Shown in pieces: positions 1 through 5,472 of a DNA stretch of 5,882 bases. The translations under genes and the position numbers were made by a program. The DNA is from Planctomycetota bacterium. Lineage in GTDB: Bacteria; Planctomycetota; Phycisphaerae; Sedimentisphaerales; Anaerohalosphaeraceae. How positions within the stretch are numbered: the stretch's first letter is position 1; each line of letters begins with the position of its first letter. The notes under the pieces are model-generated. The model ran no database searches and was not told where the DNA came from. It saw only the letters and a program-made list of their open reading frames with translations. The DNA is taken from assembly GCA_021160785.1 (NCBI GenBank), contig JAGHBX010000249.1:1-5882 (forward strand), in the 5' to 3' direction.

Positions 1-1364
1 ACTTTGGTGAGATGCTCTTTCAGCACCGGACTAAGCAGGTGCACACCCTTTTGGCCCGTACCGACGAAGACACCCGACATGTCGACGAGTTTCATCTCGG
101 GCATGGGCAGGTCCATGACGCGACGCGGGAGGGAGACGCAGGTGTAATGCTCTTTTGTGTCGCAGTTGTGCAGCGTCTCCAGCGCCGGCGTCGCCGAACC
201 CAGCAGGCAGTGGCCGCCGGCAAGCTGCACCCGTTTTATCGCGACATCCCGGCCGTGGTAACGCGGCGTTGTGTCCTGCTTGTAACCCGGTTCGTGCTCT
301 TCGTCCACCACGATAAGACCGAGATTGCTCACCGGAGCGAAGACCGCCGAACGAGCGCCGATCACGACATCGGCCTTTTGCGCCTTGATCTGTCGCCACT
401 GGGCATTTCGCTGCGGACCGGTCAGTTGCGAATGGAGAACCGCCAATCGCCCAAAACGCGATTTGAACCGCTGAACCGTTTGTGCGGTCAGTGCAATCTC
501 GGGAAGCAGCACGATAGCGGTCCTGCCACGTTCGACGGTCCTGGCTATCGCACGGATATAGACCTCGGTCTTGCCGCTGTCGGTTACACCGTGCAAAAGC
601 GTAACGCCGAAGCGATTCGAGTCCAGTTGGTCTGCGATATGCGCCAGGGCTTTACGCTGGTCGCTGTTGAGTTCGATGGTCGCCTGCTTGAGGGACCGCC
701 CCGCCGGAACGGCAGGCAGCGCCCGCAGGATTTCCTTTTGTTCGATTCTAACAATTTCTTTTCGCAGGAGCTGCTTTAGCGGTGCAGCCGTACATTGTGC
801 GCTTTCGAGCAGTTCGGCCTTTGCGACACCGCTGTCGCTGTCGAGTGCGCCCGCATGGTGAAGAATGTCAACGATTACCTTCTGTTTCCTGCTGGTGAGC
901 AGATCCGCATTGTCGTCGCCGGGGCGGTACAGGTAGACGTAGCTTTGCTTCCGGACGCCTGCGCCTTTCTTGACCGCAGCCGGCACCACCGCGGCCAACA
1001 CCTGGCCGAGGGGACAGACGTAGTAAGTGCTTATCCAGCGGGCCAGGTCCATCAGTTGGTTGTCGATTAGCGGCTCATTGTCGATGACCTTTTTGACAAC
1101 CTTGAGTTTGAAACGCCGGGACTTTTGCTCCTCGGGCGCCTCGTCAATAACCGCAACGCAAAAACCCGTCGCAAGCTTGTTACCCCGACCAAACGGAACC
1201 TCCAGACGCTGACCGACCTGCACAGGCCAAAAACGATCCGGCACAATATAATCAAACTCCGTATCGGCGCCAGTATCGAACGCAATGCGCACTACGTGCC
1301 CGCCCAAGACGTCTTCGGCAGTCTCCTCACTTCCAAACAAACTCTTCGTATCATATCGGGTCAT
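1..1364 (-). CDS. priA: Primosomal protein N' (PriA), replication restart 3'-5' DNA helicase, N-terminal 454 residues, cut by the left edge
   Basis: PriA recognises stalled or collapsed forks and D-loops in the cytoplasm and reloads the replicative helicase. The minus strand is open from ATG at 1364 to the window edge. Residues about 22-125 fit the 3'-DNA-binding domain (VVRIAFDTGADTEFDY, then VGQRLEVPFGRG). A winged-helix-like linker follows, and helicase lobe 1 begins near 232. Walker A is GVTDSGKT (259-266), the DEEH box is 354-357 and motif III GSATP is 389-393. The zinc-binding cysteines and lobe 2 (PriA is usually about 730 residues) lie beyond the edge. In Walker A an Asp sits where Gly is commoner, but the GxxxxGKT pattern is intact. 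The ATG is the first start after an in-frame TAA nine bases upstream. It has no Shine-Dalgarno and overlaps the stop of the small upstream ORF as ATGA, so translational coupling is likely. A GTG at codon 25, just before the conserved region, is a less likely start. Confidence 0.95.
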   Translation of the reverse strand, partial: MTRYDTKSLFGSEETAEDVLGGHVVRIAFDTGADTEFDYIVPDRFWPVQVGQRLEVPFGRGNKLATGFCVAVIDEAPEEQKSRRFKLKVVKKVIDNEPLIDNQLMDLARWISTYYVCPLGQVLAAVVPAAVKKGAGVRKQSYVYLYRPGDDNADLLTSRKQKVIVDILHHAGALDSDSGVAKAELLESAQCTAAPLKQLLRKEIVRIEQKEILRALPAVPAGRSLKQATIELNSDQRKALAHIADQLDSNRFGVTLLHGVTDSGKTEVYIRAIARTVERGRTAIVLLPEIALTAQTVQRFKSRFGRLAVLHSQLTGPQRNAQWRQIKAQKADVVIGARSAVFAPVSNLGLIVVDEEHEPGYKQDTTPRYHGRDVAIKRVQLAGGHCLLGSATPALETLHNCDTKEHYTCVSLPRRVMDLPMPEMKLVDMSGVFVGTGQKGVHLLSPVLKEHLTK

Positions 1365-1474
1365 ATTAATTTAATGGTACTTGGTATAAATCTCCGGGTA
1401 ACCCCCGGACACCGCTGCTTAACGATATCGCACTGCAAAACAACCACGTATTCTTTGTTATTCAAATCAACCAT
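1361..1474 (-). CDS. 37-residue ORF between mtnP and priA, resembling the N-terminus of a CGGC-domain protein; probable gene remnant or coupling peptide
   Basis: The translation begins MVDLNNKEYVVVLQ and continues CDIVKQRCPG, VTRRFIPSTIKLI, then TGA. The first 24 residues, a short beta strand followed by C-x6-CPG, recall from memory the start of CGGC-domain proteins (putative metal-binding, about 110-130 residues). The rest of such a domain, including the central CGGC, is absent, and the last 13 residues look unrelated. A run of five G follows the CPG proline codon region, so a past slippage is possible; dropping two G gives CPGY but soon meets a stop. ATG is preceded by AGAGG with a 6-base spacer, only 9 bases lie between it and the mtnP stop, and its TGA overlaps the priA ATG (ATGA). 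Translation is therefore plausible. Whether it is a functional peptide, a coupler for priA, or a dead fragment cannot be decided here. The CGGC link is moderately uncertain. Confidence 0.5.
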   Translation of the reverse strand: MVDLNNKEYVVVLQCDIVKQRCPGVTRRFIPSTIKLI

Positions 1475-1480
1475 CGCCAA

Positions 1481-1485
1481 CCTCT
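1481..1485 (-). promoter_or_regulatory. Shine-Dalgarno of the 37-codon ORF, overlapping the mtnP stop codon
   Basis: AGAGG on the minus strand lies 6 bases before the ATG at 1474 and shares two bases with the TAG stop of mtnP. No comparable site precedes the priA ATG at 1364, so this is the only visible ribosome entry signal between mtnP and priA. Confidence 0.55.
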
Positions 1486-2359
1486 ATTCAAATAATACGC
1501 CGAGTTTTTCTTTTTCCTTTTTGTTCTGCGCTTCGTTGGGCGTCCAGACGGCGAGTTCCAGGCTTTTTCTGCATGGGCAGGTCGCGTCGCAGAGGTCGTT
1601 GTCTGCGGTGAGGACGGCCTCTATCAGCGCGATCGCGTTTTGTGTTGCGGCGGTCAGGTTGCCGATTATCTCTTTGAGCAGTTCGTGTTTTCCTACGCCG
1701 GGGTCGTGTTCCTTCCAGCAGTCGTAGTCGCTTGCCAGCGCGATGAGCGCATAGCACATCTGGGCCTCGCGGGCGAGTTTTGCCTCCGGCATGGCGGTCA
1801 TGCCGATGAGGTCTGCACCCCACTGCCGGTGCATGAGCGATTCGGCACGCGTGGAAAACTGCGGACCTTCCATGCAGACGTAAGTGCCCTTGTCGTGAGT
1901 TACCACGCCGATGTTCCTTGCCGCTTCCACAATCGTTTGGCGGAGTCTCTCACAACACGGGTGGGAGAATTCACAGTGCACCGCGCCGAAGTTCGCAAAG
2001 AAGCTGCTTTGCCGACGGAACGTCTTGTCGATAAACTGGTCGACCACGACAAGCTCTTTCGGCGCAATGTCGGCCTGCAGCGAGCCGACGGCGCCGCCGG
2101 TAATCAGTGTCCGCACTCCCAGTTTCTTCAAAGCGAATATGTTCGCCGCATAAGGCACCTCGCTCGGCGATAACGTATGGGCTTTCCCGTGACGATTCAA
2201 AAACGCCACCTTTCGAGCACCAAGATACCCCACTGCCACAGGCCCGCTTGGTTTGCCAAACGGCGTATCGATATCCTGATACTCAATGTTCTTGATATGC
2301 TCGGCCAGGGCGTCGCCCAGCCCGGAACCGCCGATAACACCGATAATTTCTTCCGACAT
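1484..2359 (-). CDS. mtnP: S-methyl-5'-thioadenosine phosphorylase (MTAP)
   Basis: Cytosolic enzyme that splits methylthioadenosine with phosphate into adenine and methylthioribose-1-phosphate, recycling the by-product of polyamine and other SAM-dependent reactions. The 291 residues have the purine nucleoside phosphorylase family 2 layout. GGSG (10-13) is the phosphate loop and NRHGKAH is at 55-61. TGGAVGSL (87-94) is followed by GTYVCMEGPQFSTRAE (158-173) and GMTAMPEAKLAREA (186-199). SDYDCW (210-215) carries the two Asp residues (211, 213) that favour a 6-amino purine, supporting MTA rather than inosine or guanosine. The C-terminal CPC (261-263) and following helix are a known tail of this family, in which a CXC can form a disulphide in thermophilic archaeal members. 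The start is fixed by GGAGG five bases upstream of the ATG. It heads a tight minus-strand cluster with the 37-codon ORF and priA, and is divergent from queG. Confidence 0.93.
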   Translation of the reverse strand: MSEEIIGVIGGSGLGDALAEHIKNIEYQDIDTPFGKPSGPVAVGYLGARKVAFLNRHGKAHTLSPSEVPYAANIFALKKLGVRTLITGGAVGSLQADIAPKELVVVDQFIDKTFRRQSSFFANFGAVHCEFSHPCCERLRQTIVEAARNIGVVTHDKGTYVCMEGPQFSTRAESLMHRQWGADLIGMTAMPEAKLAREAQMCYALIALASDYDCWKEHDPGVGKHELLKEIIGNLTAATQNAIALIEAVLTADNDLCDATCPCRKSLELAVWTPNEAQNKKEKEKLGVLFE

Positions 2360-2364
2360 TGATG

Positions 2365-2369
2365 CCTCC
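2365..2369 (-). promoter_or_regulatory. Shine-Dalgarno of mtnP
   Basis: GGAGG on the minus strand, five bases before the ATG at 2359. It is the strongest ribosome binding site in the window and fixes the mtnP start. Confidence 0.75.
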
Positions 2370-2386
2370 GCATTAATTTTTACTGC

Positions 2387-2415
2387 ATTTTAACCGTTCA
2401 CAAGCCCGGTTTCAC
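2387..2415 (-). promoter_or_regulatory. Candidate sigma-70-type promoter for the mtnP-priA cluster
   Basis: On the minus strand GTGAAA (2415-2410, 4 of 6 to TTGACA) is followed after exactly 17 bases by TAAAAT (2392-2387, 5 of 6 to TATAAT). Transcription would start near 2380, giving a leader of about 20 bases that contains the GGAGG site. A run of nine A directly upstream (2417-2425 as T on the plus strand) could act as an UP-like element. Seen by eye only; planctomycete promoter consensus is less well defined than that of E. coli. Confidence 0.4.
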
Positions 2416-2434
2416 GTTTTTTTTTATGACGGTT

Positions 2435-2464
2435 TTGCTGCAAGCAGCCCCGATATGTTAGAAT
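2435..2464 (+). promoter_or_regulatory. Weak candidate promoter for queG, implying a near-leaderless mRNA
   Basis: TTGCTG (2435-2440, only 3 of 6 to TTGACA), an 18-base spacer and TAGAAT (2459-2464, 5 of 6 to TATAAT). Transcription would start around 2471, almost at the ATG at 2473. Neither possible queG start has a Shine-Dalgarno, which is compatible with a leaderless transcript. The match is weak. A short palindrome GCTGCAAGCAGC (2437-2448) overlaps this site. Confidence 0.25.
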
Positions 2465-2472
2465 TGGCGACC

Positions 2473-3432
2473 ATGAGTCTAAGCGATTCTATAAAAACCA
2501 GGGCACTTGAGCTCGGGTTTGACCTTGTCGGGATCACAAAGGCCGAACCGATCGGGGCCGATGCCGCTGCGCATCTGCAAAGATGGCTCGACGCTGGACA
2601 TGCCGCGGGTATGGAGTATATGCACCGCAACCTCGCCAAACGCGTCAATCCGGCGGCGCTTATGGAGGGCGCCCGGTCGGTGATCTGCACTGCGATTGCG
2701 TATGGGCCGATACCCGACGATAAACAGACGACCGGGCAAACGTCTTCGGAATCCCTGGGGCGGATTGCCGATTTTGCGTTGTACGACGACTACCATGTCT
2801 TCATGAAGAACAAGCTGCGGGCGATTGCCGATTATATCGGCGAGCTGCTCGACGACCGGCACCGGAAATTCAGGATATGCGTCGATTCTGCGCCTCTGGC
2901 GGAGCGGTCGTTAGCCCGGCGGGCGGGATTGGGATTCATCGGCAAGAATCACATGCTGACAAATACGCGCCTGGGGTCGCAGATTTTCCTGGCCCAGATT
3001 GTTACGGACCTTACCCTTGAGGCGGATACGCCGGCGGAGACTGCGTGTGAGGGTTGCGACAAATGTATCCGCGCCTGTCCGACGGGTGCGCTGTCGTCCG
3101 ACGGAGATTTTGATTCGGCAAAATGCATCAGCTATTTGACGATCGAACATAAAGGCGCTATTGACGTCAACCTTGCCGGCAGGATCGGCAACAGGCTTTT
3201 CGGTTGTGACGAATGCAGTCTGGCGTGTCCATACACACAAAATGCACCGGCGGCAAAGGACACCGAATTGAGATTTCACCCTGAAAGGCGGTGGATGAAG
3301 CTCGCCGAAATTCTCGAATGGCGCCCGGAGCAATTCGAAACGTGTTTTGCCGATTCAACGGTAAAGAGGCTGGGGCTCGAACGATTCAAACGAAATGCAA
3401 AGATATGCCTGCAGAATTGTCGGTACACGTAA
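2473..3432 (+). CDS. queG: Epoxyqueuosine reductase (cobalamin-dependent, two 4Fe-4S clusters)
   Basis: Catalyses the last step of queuosine synthesis, reducing epoxyqueuosine to queuosine in the wobble position of GUN-anticodon tRNAs, using cobalamin and two 4Fe-4S clusters. Numbered from the ATG at 2473 (319 residues): the N-terminal MSLSDSIKTRALELGFDLVG is typical, and VDSAPLAER contains Asp138, equivalent to the catalytic Asp. GFIGKNHML follows. The ferredoxin-like part has CEGCDKCIRACP (Cys192, 195, 198, 202), Cys218, and CDECSLACP (Cys245, 248, 252), giving all eight cluster cysteines. The protein ends soon after RFKRNAKICLQN, equivalent to the usual RNA-x-LGN motif, so it lacks the HEAT-like C-terminal extension of longer QueG proteins; short forms are common. 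An in-frame ATG at 2455 would add six residues (MLELAT), but homologues usually start at MSLS. No Shine-Dalgarno precedes either start. It is the only plus-strand gene here and ends one base from the convergent neighbour's stop. Confidence 0.93.
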   Translation: MSLSDSIKTRALELGFDLVGITKAEPIGADAAAHLQRWLDAGHAAGMEYMHRNLAKRVNPAALMEGARSVICTAIAYGPIPDDKQTTGQTSSESLGRIADFALYDDYHVFMKNKLRAIADYIGELLDDRHRKFRICVDSAPLAERSLARRAGLGFIGKNHMLTNTRLGSQIFLAQIVTDLTLEADTPAETACEGCDKCIRACPTGALSSDGDFDSAKCISYLTIEHKGAIDVNLAGRIGNRLFGCDECSLACPYTQNAPAAKDTELRFHPERRWMKLAEILEWRPEQFETCFADSTVKRLGLERFKRNAKICLQNCRYT

Positions 3433-3433
3433 A

Positions 3434-4492
3434 CTACGGAGCCAGGAAGGTATCTTTTTCATCGCATGGGATCTCACAGCGCTCGTACTTGCGGATGCCG
3501 TTGATGGTGAAAATGTCGTCACCCTGGATGAACCGAACCGTGATATACTCGACACTGCCGTCGGACCGGAGGATGTTCTGTCCTCTGCCCCTGTGGTTGC
3601 TGCTGAGTCGCTCAATCAATTTCTTATCGACGACCAGCAAAGCGGGCGGCCTGCTGTTGCTTGCGTAGAAGCTCTCAAAGACCGGGCTGAGGTCGGACAT
3701 AAGTATATACCGCTGTCCGTTCAACCGTTTGCTTGACTTGTCGCACATGATTCTGGAACTGAAAGAGAAGTTGTTTGTCGACGGGAAATCATTGTGAAGG
3801 GCCAATTGGTCGATCGGGATATCCATAGCAACAGCGTTTCGATTTCCCGGACAGATAAAATTCTGAGGCTTGACATATTGTTGTTTGCCAAGCAGATACG
3901 GATGGCGCGTGTTTGACCCCTTGTCGCCGCGGGACCACCGTGCCCCGGCCATCGTCGCCACATAAGGAATCCGTCCGTCGTTATCACCGGCATACCGGAT
4001 AAAACCGGCGCCGATATTCCCGAGCCGATCCTTGCAGGTGATCCGCCAGGCTCTTTGTCTCATTCCCGACAGTGTCGAAAAAGCAATACCGACGACGATA
4101 AGAATGCCTGCAGCTAATGCGACCATCTTGAATAGATTCTCGCGAAAGCTCCACGGAAACGGTTCCGGTTTGACGAATCGGGGCGGCTGCGGGGGACCTT
4201 GCGCCGTCAGGTCCTTTTGCTGTTCCAACTCCAGGAGCTTATGCAGTTGTGTTTCCCCGGAGGATGCCGCCAGTTTCAGCCTTGCAATGGTGAGTTCAAC
4301 AAGATTCTCCGGGCAGGGTTCGTACTTGTCGCTGTCCAGTTGGGTGAGCGTCTCCTCCAGTTGTGCATAAAGAACGGCCGCCTCCGGATTACCCGCCACC
4401 AGATCCCGACCTCGGTTTATATCTTCCTCATCCGCGCAGCGAAAGTAGAAATCAAGAATAAGATCCTTATCGTCTTTACTCAAGCTACTCAT
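3434..4492 (-). CDS. Single-pass membrane protein, putative anti-sigma factor fused to a pseudopilin-like (DUF1559 / H-X9-DG type) ectodomain
   Basis: 352 residues. Residues 1-100 are a charged, mostly helical cytoplasmic region (DDKDLILDFYFRCADEEDI, then NPEAAVLYAQLEETL) that resembles anti-sigma factor N-termini in style but lacks the HxxxCxxC zinc motif. A proline-rich linker (100-114) leads to a hydrophobic segment at about 121-141. Directly outside it, CKDRLGNIGAGFIRYAGDND (153-172) followed by GRIP resembles the start of pseudopilin-like DUF1559 domains (C-x-NNL-x-QIG-x-A-x-x-Y). The C-terminal part has NHRGRGQNILRSDGSVEYI (299-317), an H-x10-DG variant of the H-X9-DG motif. There is no N-terminal prepilin signal, so processing as a pilin is unlikely. 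The ATG lies three bases after the sigma stop (TGA ACG ATG), implying coupled translation and a functional pair. The anti-sigma role is inferred from position and topology. The pseudopilin-like similarity is by eye. The stop faces the queG stop across one base. Confidence 0.7.
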   Translation of the reverse strand: MSSLSKDDKDLILDFYFRCADEEDINRGRDLVAGNPEAAVLYAQLEETLTQLDSDKYEPCPENLVELTIARLKLAASSGETQLHKLLELEQQKDLTAQGPPQPPRFVKPEPFPWSFRENLFKMVALAAGILIVVGIAFSTLSGMRQRAWRITCKDRLGNIGAGFIRYAGDNDGRIPYVATMAGARWSRGDKGSNTRHPYLLGKQQYVKPQNFICPGNRNAVAMDIPIDQLALHNDFPSTNNFSFSSRIMCDKSSKRLNGQRYILMSDLSPVFESFYASNSRPPALLVVDKKLIERLSSNHRGRGQNILRSDGSVEYITVRFIQGDDIFTINGIRKYERCEIPCDEKDTFLAP

Positions 4493-4495
4493 CGT

Positions 4496-5101
4496 TCATC
4501 GCGGCTCCCGATTTGCGGCGTTCCACCTCTTCGTAAAGTGCATTACAGCCGTATGAAGGCGGCTTTTTACGGTTCCAATGGGTATACTAAGAATCTCGGC
4601 CATATGTTTGTAAGAAAATTGCTCAAAGTACGCCAGGATCAGTATTCCTCGCAGATTTTCCGGCATATCCGCTACAACCTCACGCACCCGCCGCGCCGTC
4701 TCCTCCGTGGTCACCTCATCGGCCGGCGTGGTCTTGTACGAGGTAAGAATGTTTATTACATCGTCAACGGAAACATCTCCGCTGTCCGCTATCGCCCCGA
4801 TACTCATCGACGAATGACGCTGCATCTTGCGAAGTGCGTCTTTAGCCTTGTTCGCCGCAATTGTGAACAGCCATGGCCTCAAAGGGCGGCTCGTGTCAAA
4901 GCTGTCCCGACTGGCAAAAAGCTGCAAAAACGTCTCCTGAAACACGTCCTCGACAAGGTCCTGACGGTTCAAAAAACGCCTCAGAAACGAATACAGGGGG
5001 TTTTTGTAGCGCTCCACGATCTCGCGAAACGCTGTTTCGTCCCCCTCCCGATACCGCTTGAGGAGTTCGGCATCGGTATATTTATCCAGCGAAGGATTCA
5101 T
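4496..5101 (-). CDS. ECF-type RNA polymerase sigma-70 family sigma factor
   Basis: 201 residues, the usual length for group 4 (ECF) sigma factors, which direct RNA polymerase to a small regulon and are normally held inactive by a co-encoded anti-sigma factor. Sigma region 2 covers about 22-95: DETAFREIVERYKNPLYSFL, the core-binding VEDVFQETFLQLF (50-62) and the promoter-melting RPWLFTIAANKAKDALRK (75-92). A variable linker (95-138) follows. Region 4 covers about 140-192, with the helix-turn-helix in FSYKHMAEILSIPIGTVKSR (162-181). Region 3 is absent, as expected. ATG at 5101 has AAGG eight bases upstream (5110-5113), an acceptable site. The gene is cotranscribed with the membrane protein three bases downstream. 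A TATAAT about 80 bases upstream may be its promoter. No domain beyond the sigma core is present, so control must come from the partner protein. The target regulon cannot be read from the window. Confidence 0.93.
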   Translation of the reverse strand: MNPSLDKYTDAELLKRYREGDETAFREIVERYKNPLYSFLRRFLNRQDLVEDVFQETFLQLFASRDSFDTSRPLRPWLFTIAANKAKDALRKMQRHSSMSIGAIADSGDVSVDDVINILTSYKTTPADEVTTEETARRVREVVADMPENLRGILILAYFEQFSYKHMAEILSIPIGTVKSRLHTAVMHFTKRWNAANREPR

Positions 5102-5148
5102 AACATGAGCCTTTTTTGACCGGCCTGCTTATTCTAAAGCCTGGAAAT

Positions 5149-5165
5149 CGTCATTGTTCACGTCA
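5149..5165. repeat. Pair of CGTCA direct repeats in the sigma-factor leader
   Basis: CGTCA occurs at 5149-5153 and 5161-5165 on the plus strand (TGACG on the minus strand), spaced 12 bases start to start. They lie between the candidate -10 box and the sigma start. Such spacing could fit an operator or an alternative promoter element, but two 5-base matches can easily arise by chance. Confidence 0.2.
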
Positions 5166-5180
5166 AGGTAACAGATGTCC

Positions 5181-5208
5181 ATTATACATTTTTCATGCCG
5201 GAATTGAA
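5181..5208 (-). promoter_or_regulatory. Candidate promoter of the sigma / membrane-partner operon
   Basis: A perfect TATAAT (minus strand, 5186-5181) sits 16 bases downstream of TTCAAT (5208-5203), a poor -35 match. Transcription would start near 5174, leaving a leader of about 73 bases before the ATG at 5101. It lies downstream of the T-run that closes the cupin remnant, as expected for an independent operon. Whether the sigma factor also controls its own promoter cannot be told. Confidence 0.35.
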
Positions 5209-5218
5209 CCACAAAATC

Positions 5219-5244
5219 AAAAAAAACGCCCCCGTCCGTCAGGC
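5219..5244 (-). terminator. Possible weak rho-independent terminator after the ABC ATPase / cupin remnant
   Basis: On the minus strand, right after the cupin stop codon, a GC-rich stretch ending GGGGGCG runs directly into eight T (5219-5226). The only stem I can draw is short (GCCT with GGGC, one G-T pair, 9-base loop), so the hairpin is poor. Position and T-run favour a terminator for transcription arriving from the ABC transporter side. Confidence 0.3.
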
Positions 5245-5435
5245 CAAGCGGATGATAAGTCCCTCATTATCCGGATAGAGCCGAATTAGCTGGTCCCTGT
5301 CCGCTCTTTGGTAATCGGCAAATTCCAGGCCCGGCGACACCGTGCAACCCATCAGGGCGAAATCCGCACCCTCACAGGCAGTTCCGACCCCTCAATCCAT
5401 CCACAAGCCCGATACGTCTCAACAAAGAACCCCCC
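5239..5435 (-). pseudogene. Remnant of a DUF985 / Cupin_5 family cupin gene with an internal deletion and frame change
   Basis: Two pieces of one family lie on the minus strand in different frames. Piece one (5435 to about 5376) reads GGFFVETYRACGWIEGSELP, matching the N-terminal EGGYFxETYR...LP region. Piece two (about 5376 to 5239) reads GADFALMGCTVSPGLEFADY, then QRADRDQLIRLYPDNEGLI and IRLA before TGA, matching the family's C-terminal LVGCTVxPGFDFxDFELA...L...YP.....I..L end. The central barrel of roughly 80 residues, with the metal or ligand-binding histidines, is missing. The frame of piece two has a TGA eight codons upstream of its GAD, and piece one meets a TGA at RISP. No intact start was found. 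The remnant begins 37 bases after the ABC ATPase stop and ends at the T-run. It cannot make a folded cupin. Known members include yeast YML079W, of unclear function. Assignment is by eye from family memory. Confidence 0.72.
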
Positions 5436-5472
5436 TCGTCCGATAAAGGCTCTATTCCGGAAAAATCCCCTC

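Noticed and set aside
567..590. Asp in place of Gly in the PriA Walker A loop (GVTDSGKT) as an inactivating change
   Set aside because: The position is a free x in GxxxxGK[ST], and the Gly, Lys and Thr needed for ATP binding are intact.
12..779. Long plus-strand open frame opposite priA
   Set aside because: The opposite strand encodes an unmistakable PriA with Walker A and DEEH motifs. The plus-strand product has no recognisable motif.
1571..1589. CPC cysteines in the MtnP tail as a novel metal site
   Set aside because: A CXC in this C-terminal tail is an established feature of many MTAP proteins, so it is not novel.
2417..2425. Run of nine T in the mtnP-queG spacer as a terminator
   Set aside because: No hairpin precedes it and no plus-strand gene ends there. 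It sits between two divergent starts and is better explained as promoter-upstream AT-rich DNA.
4199..5119. 306-codon plus-strand open frame opposite the sigma factor and its partner
   Set aside because: It spans two well-supported minus-strand genes and its translation is basic and low in family-like motifs, as expected for an antisense shadow.
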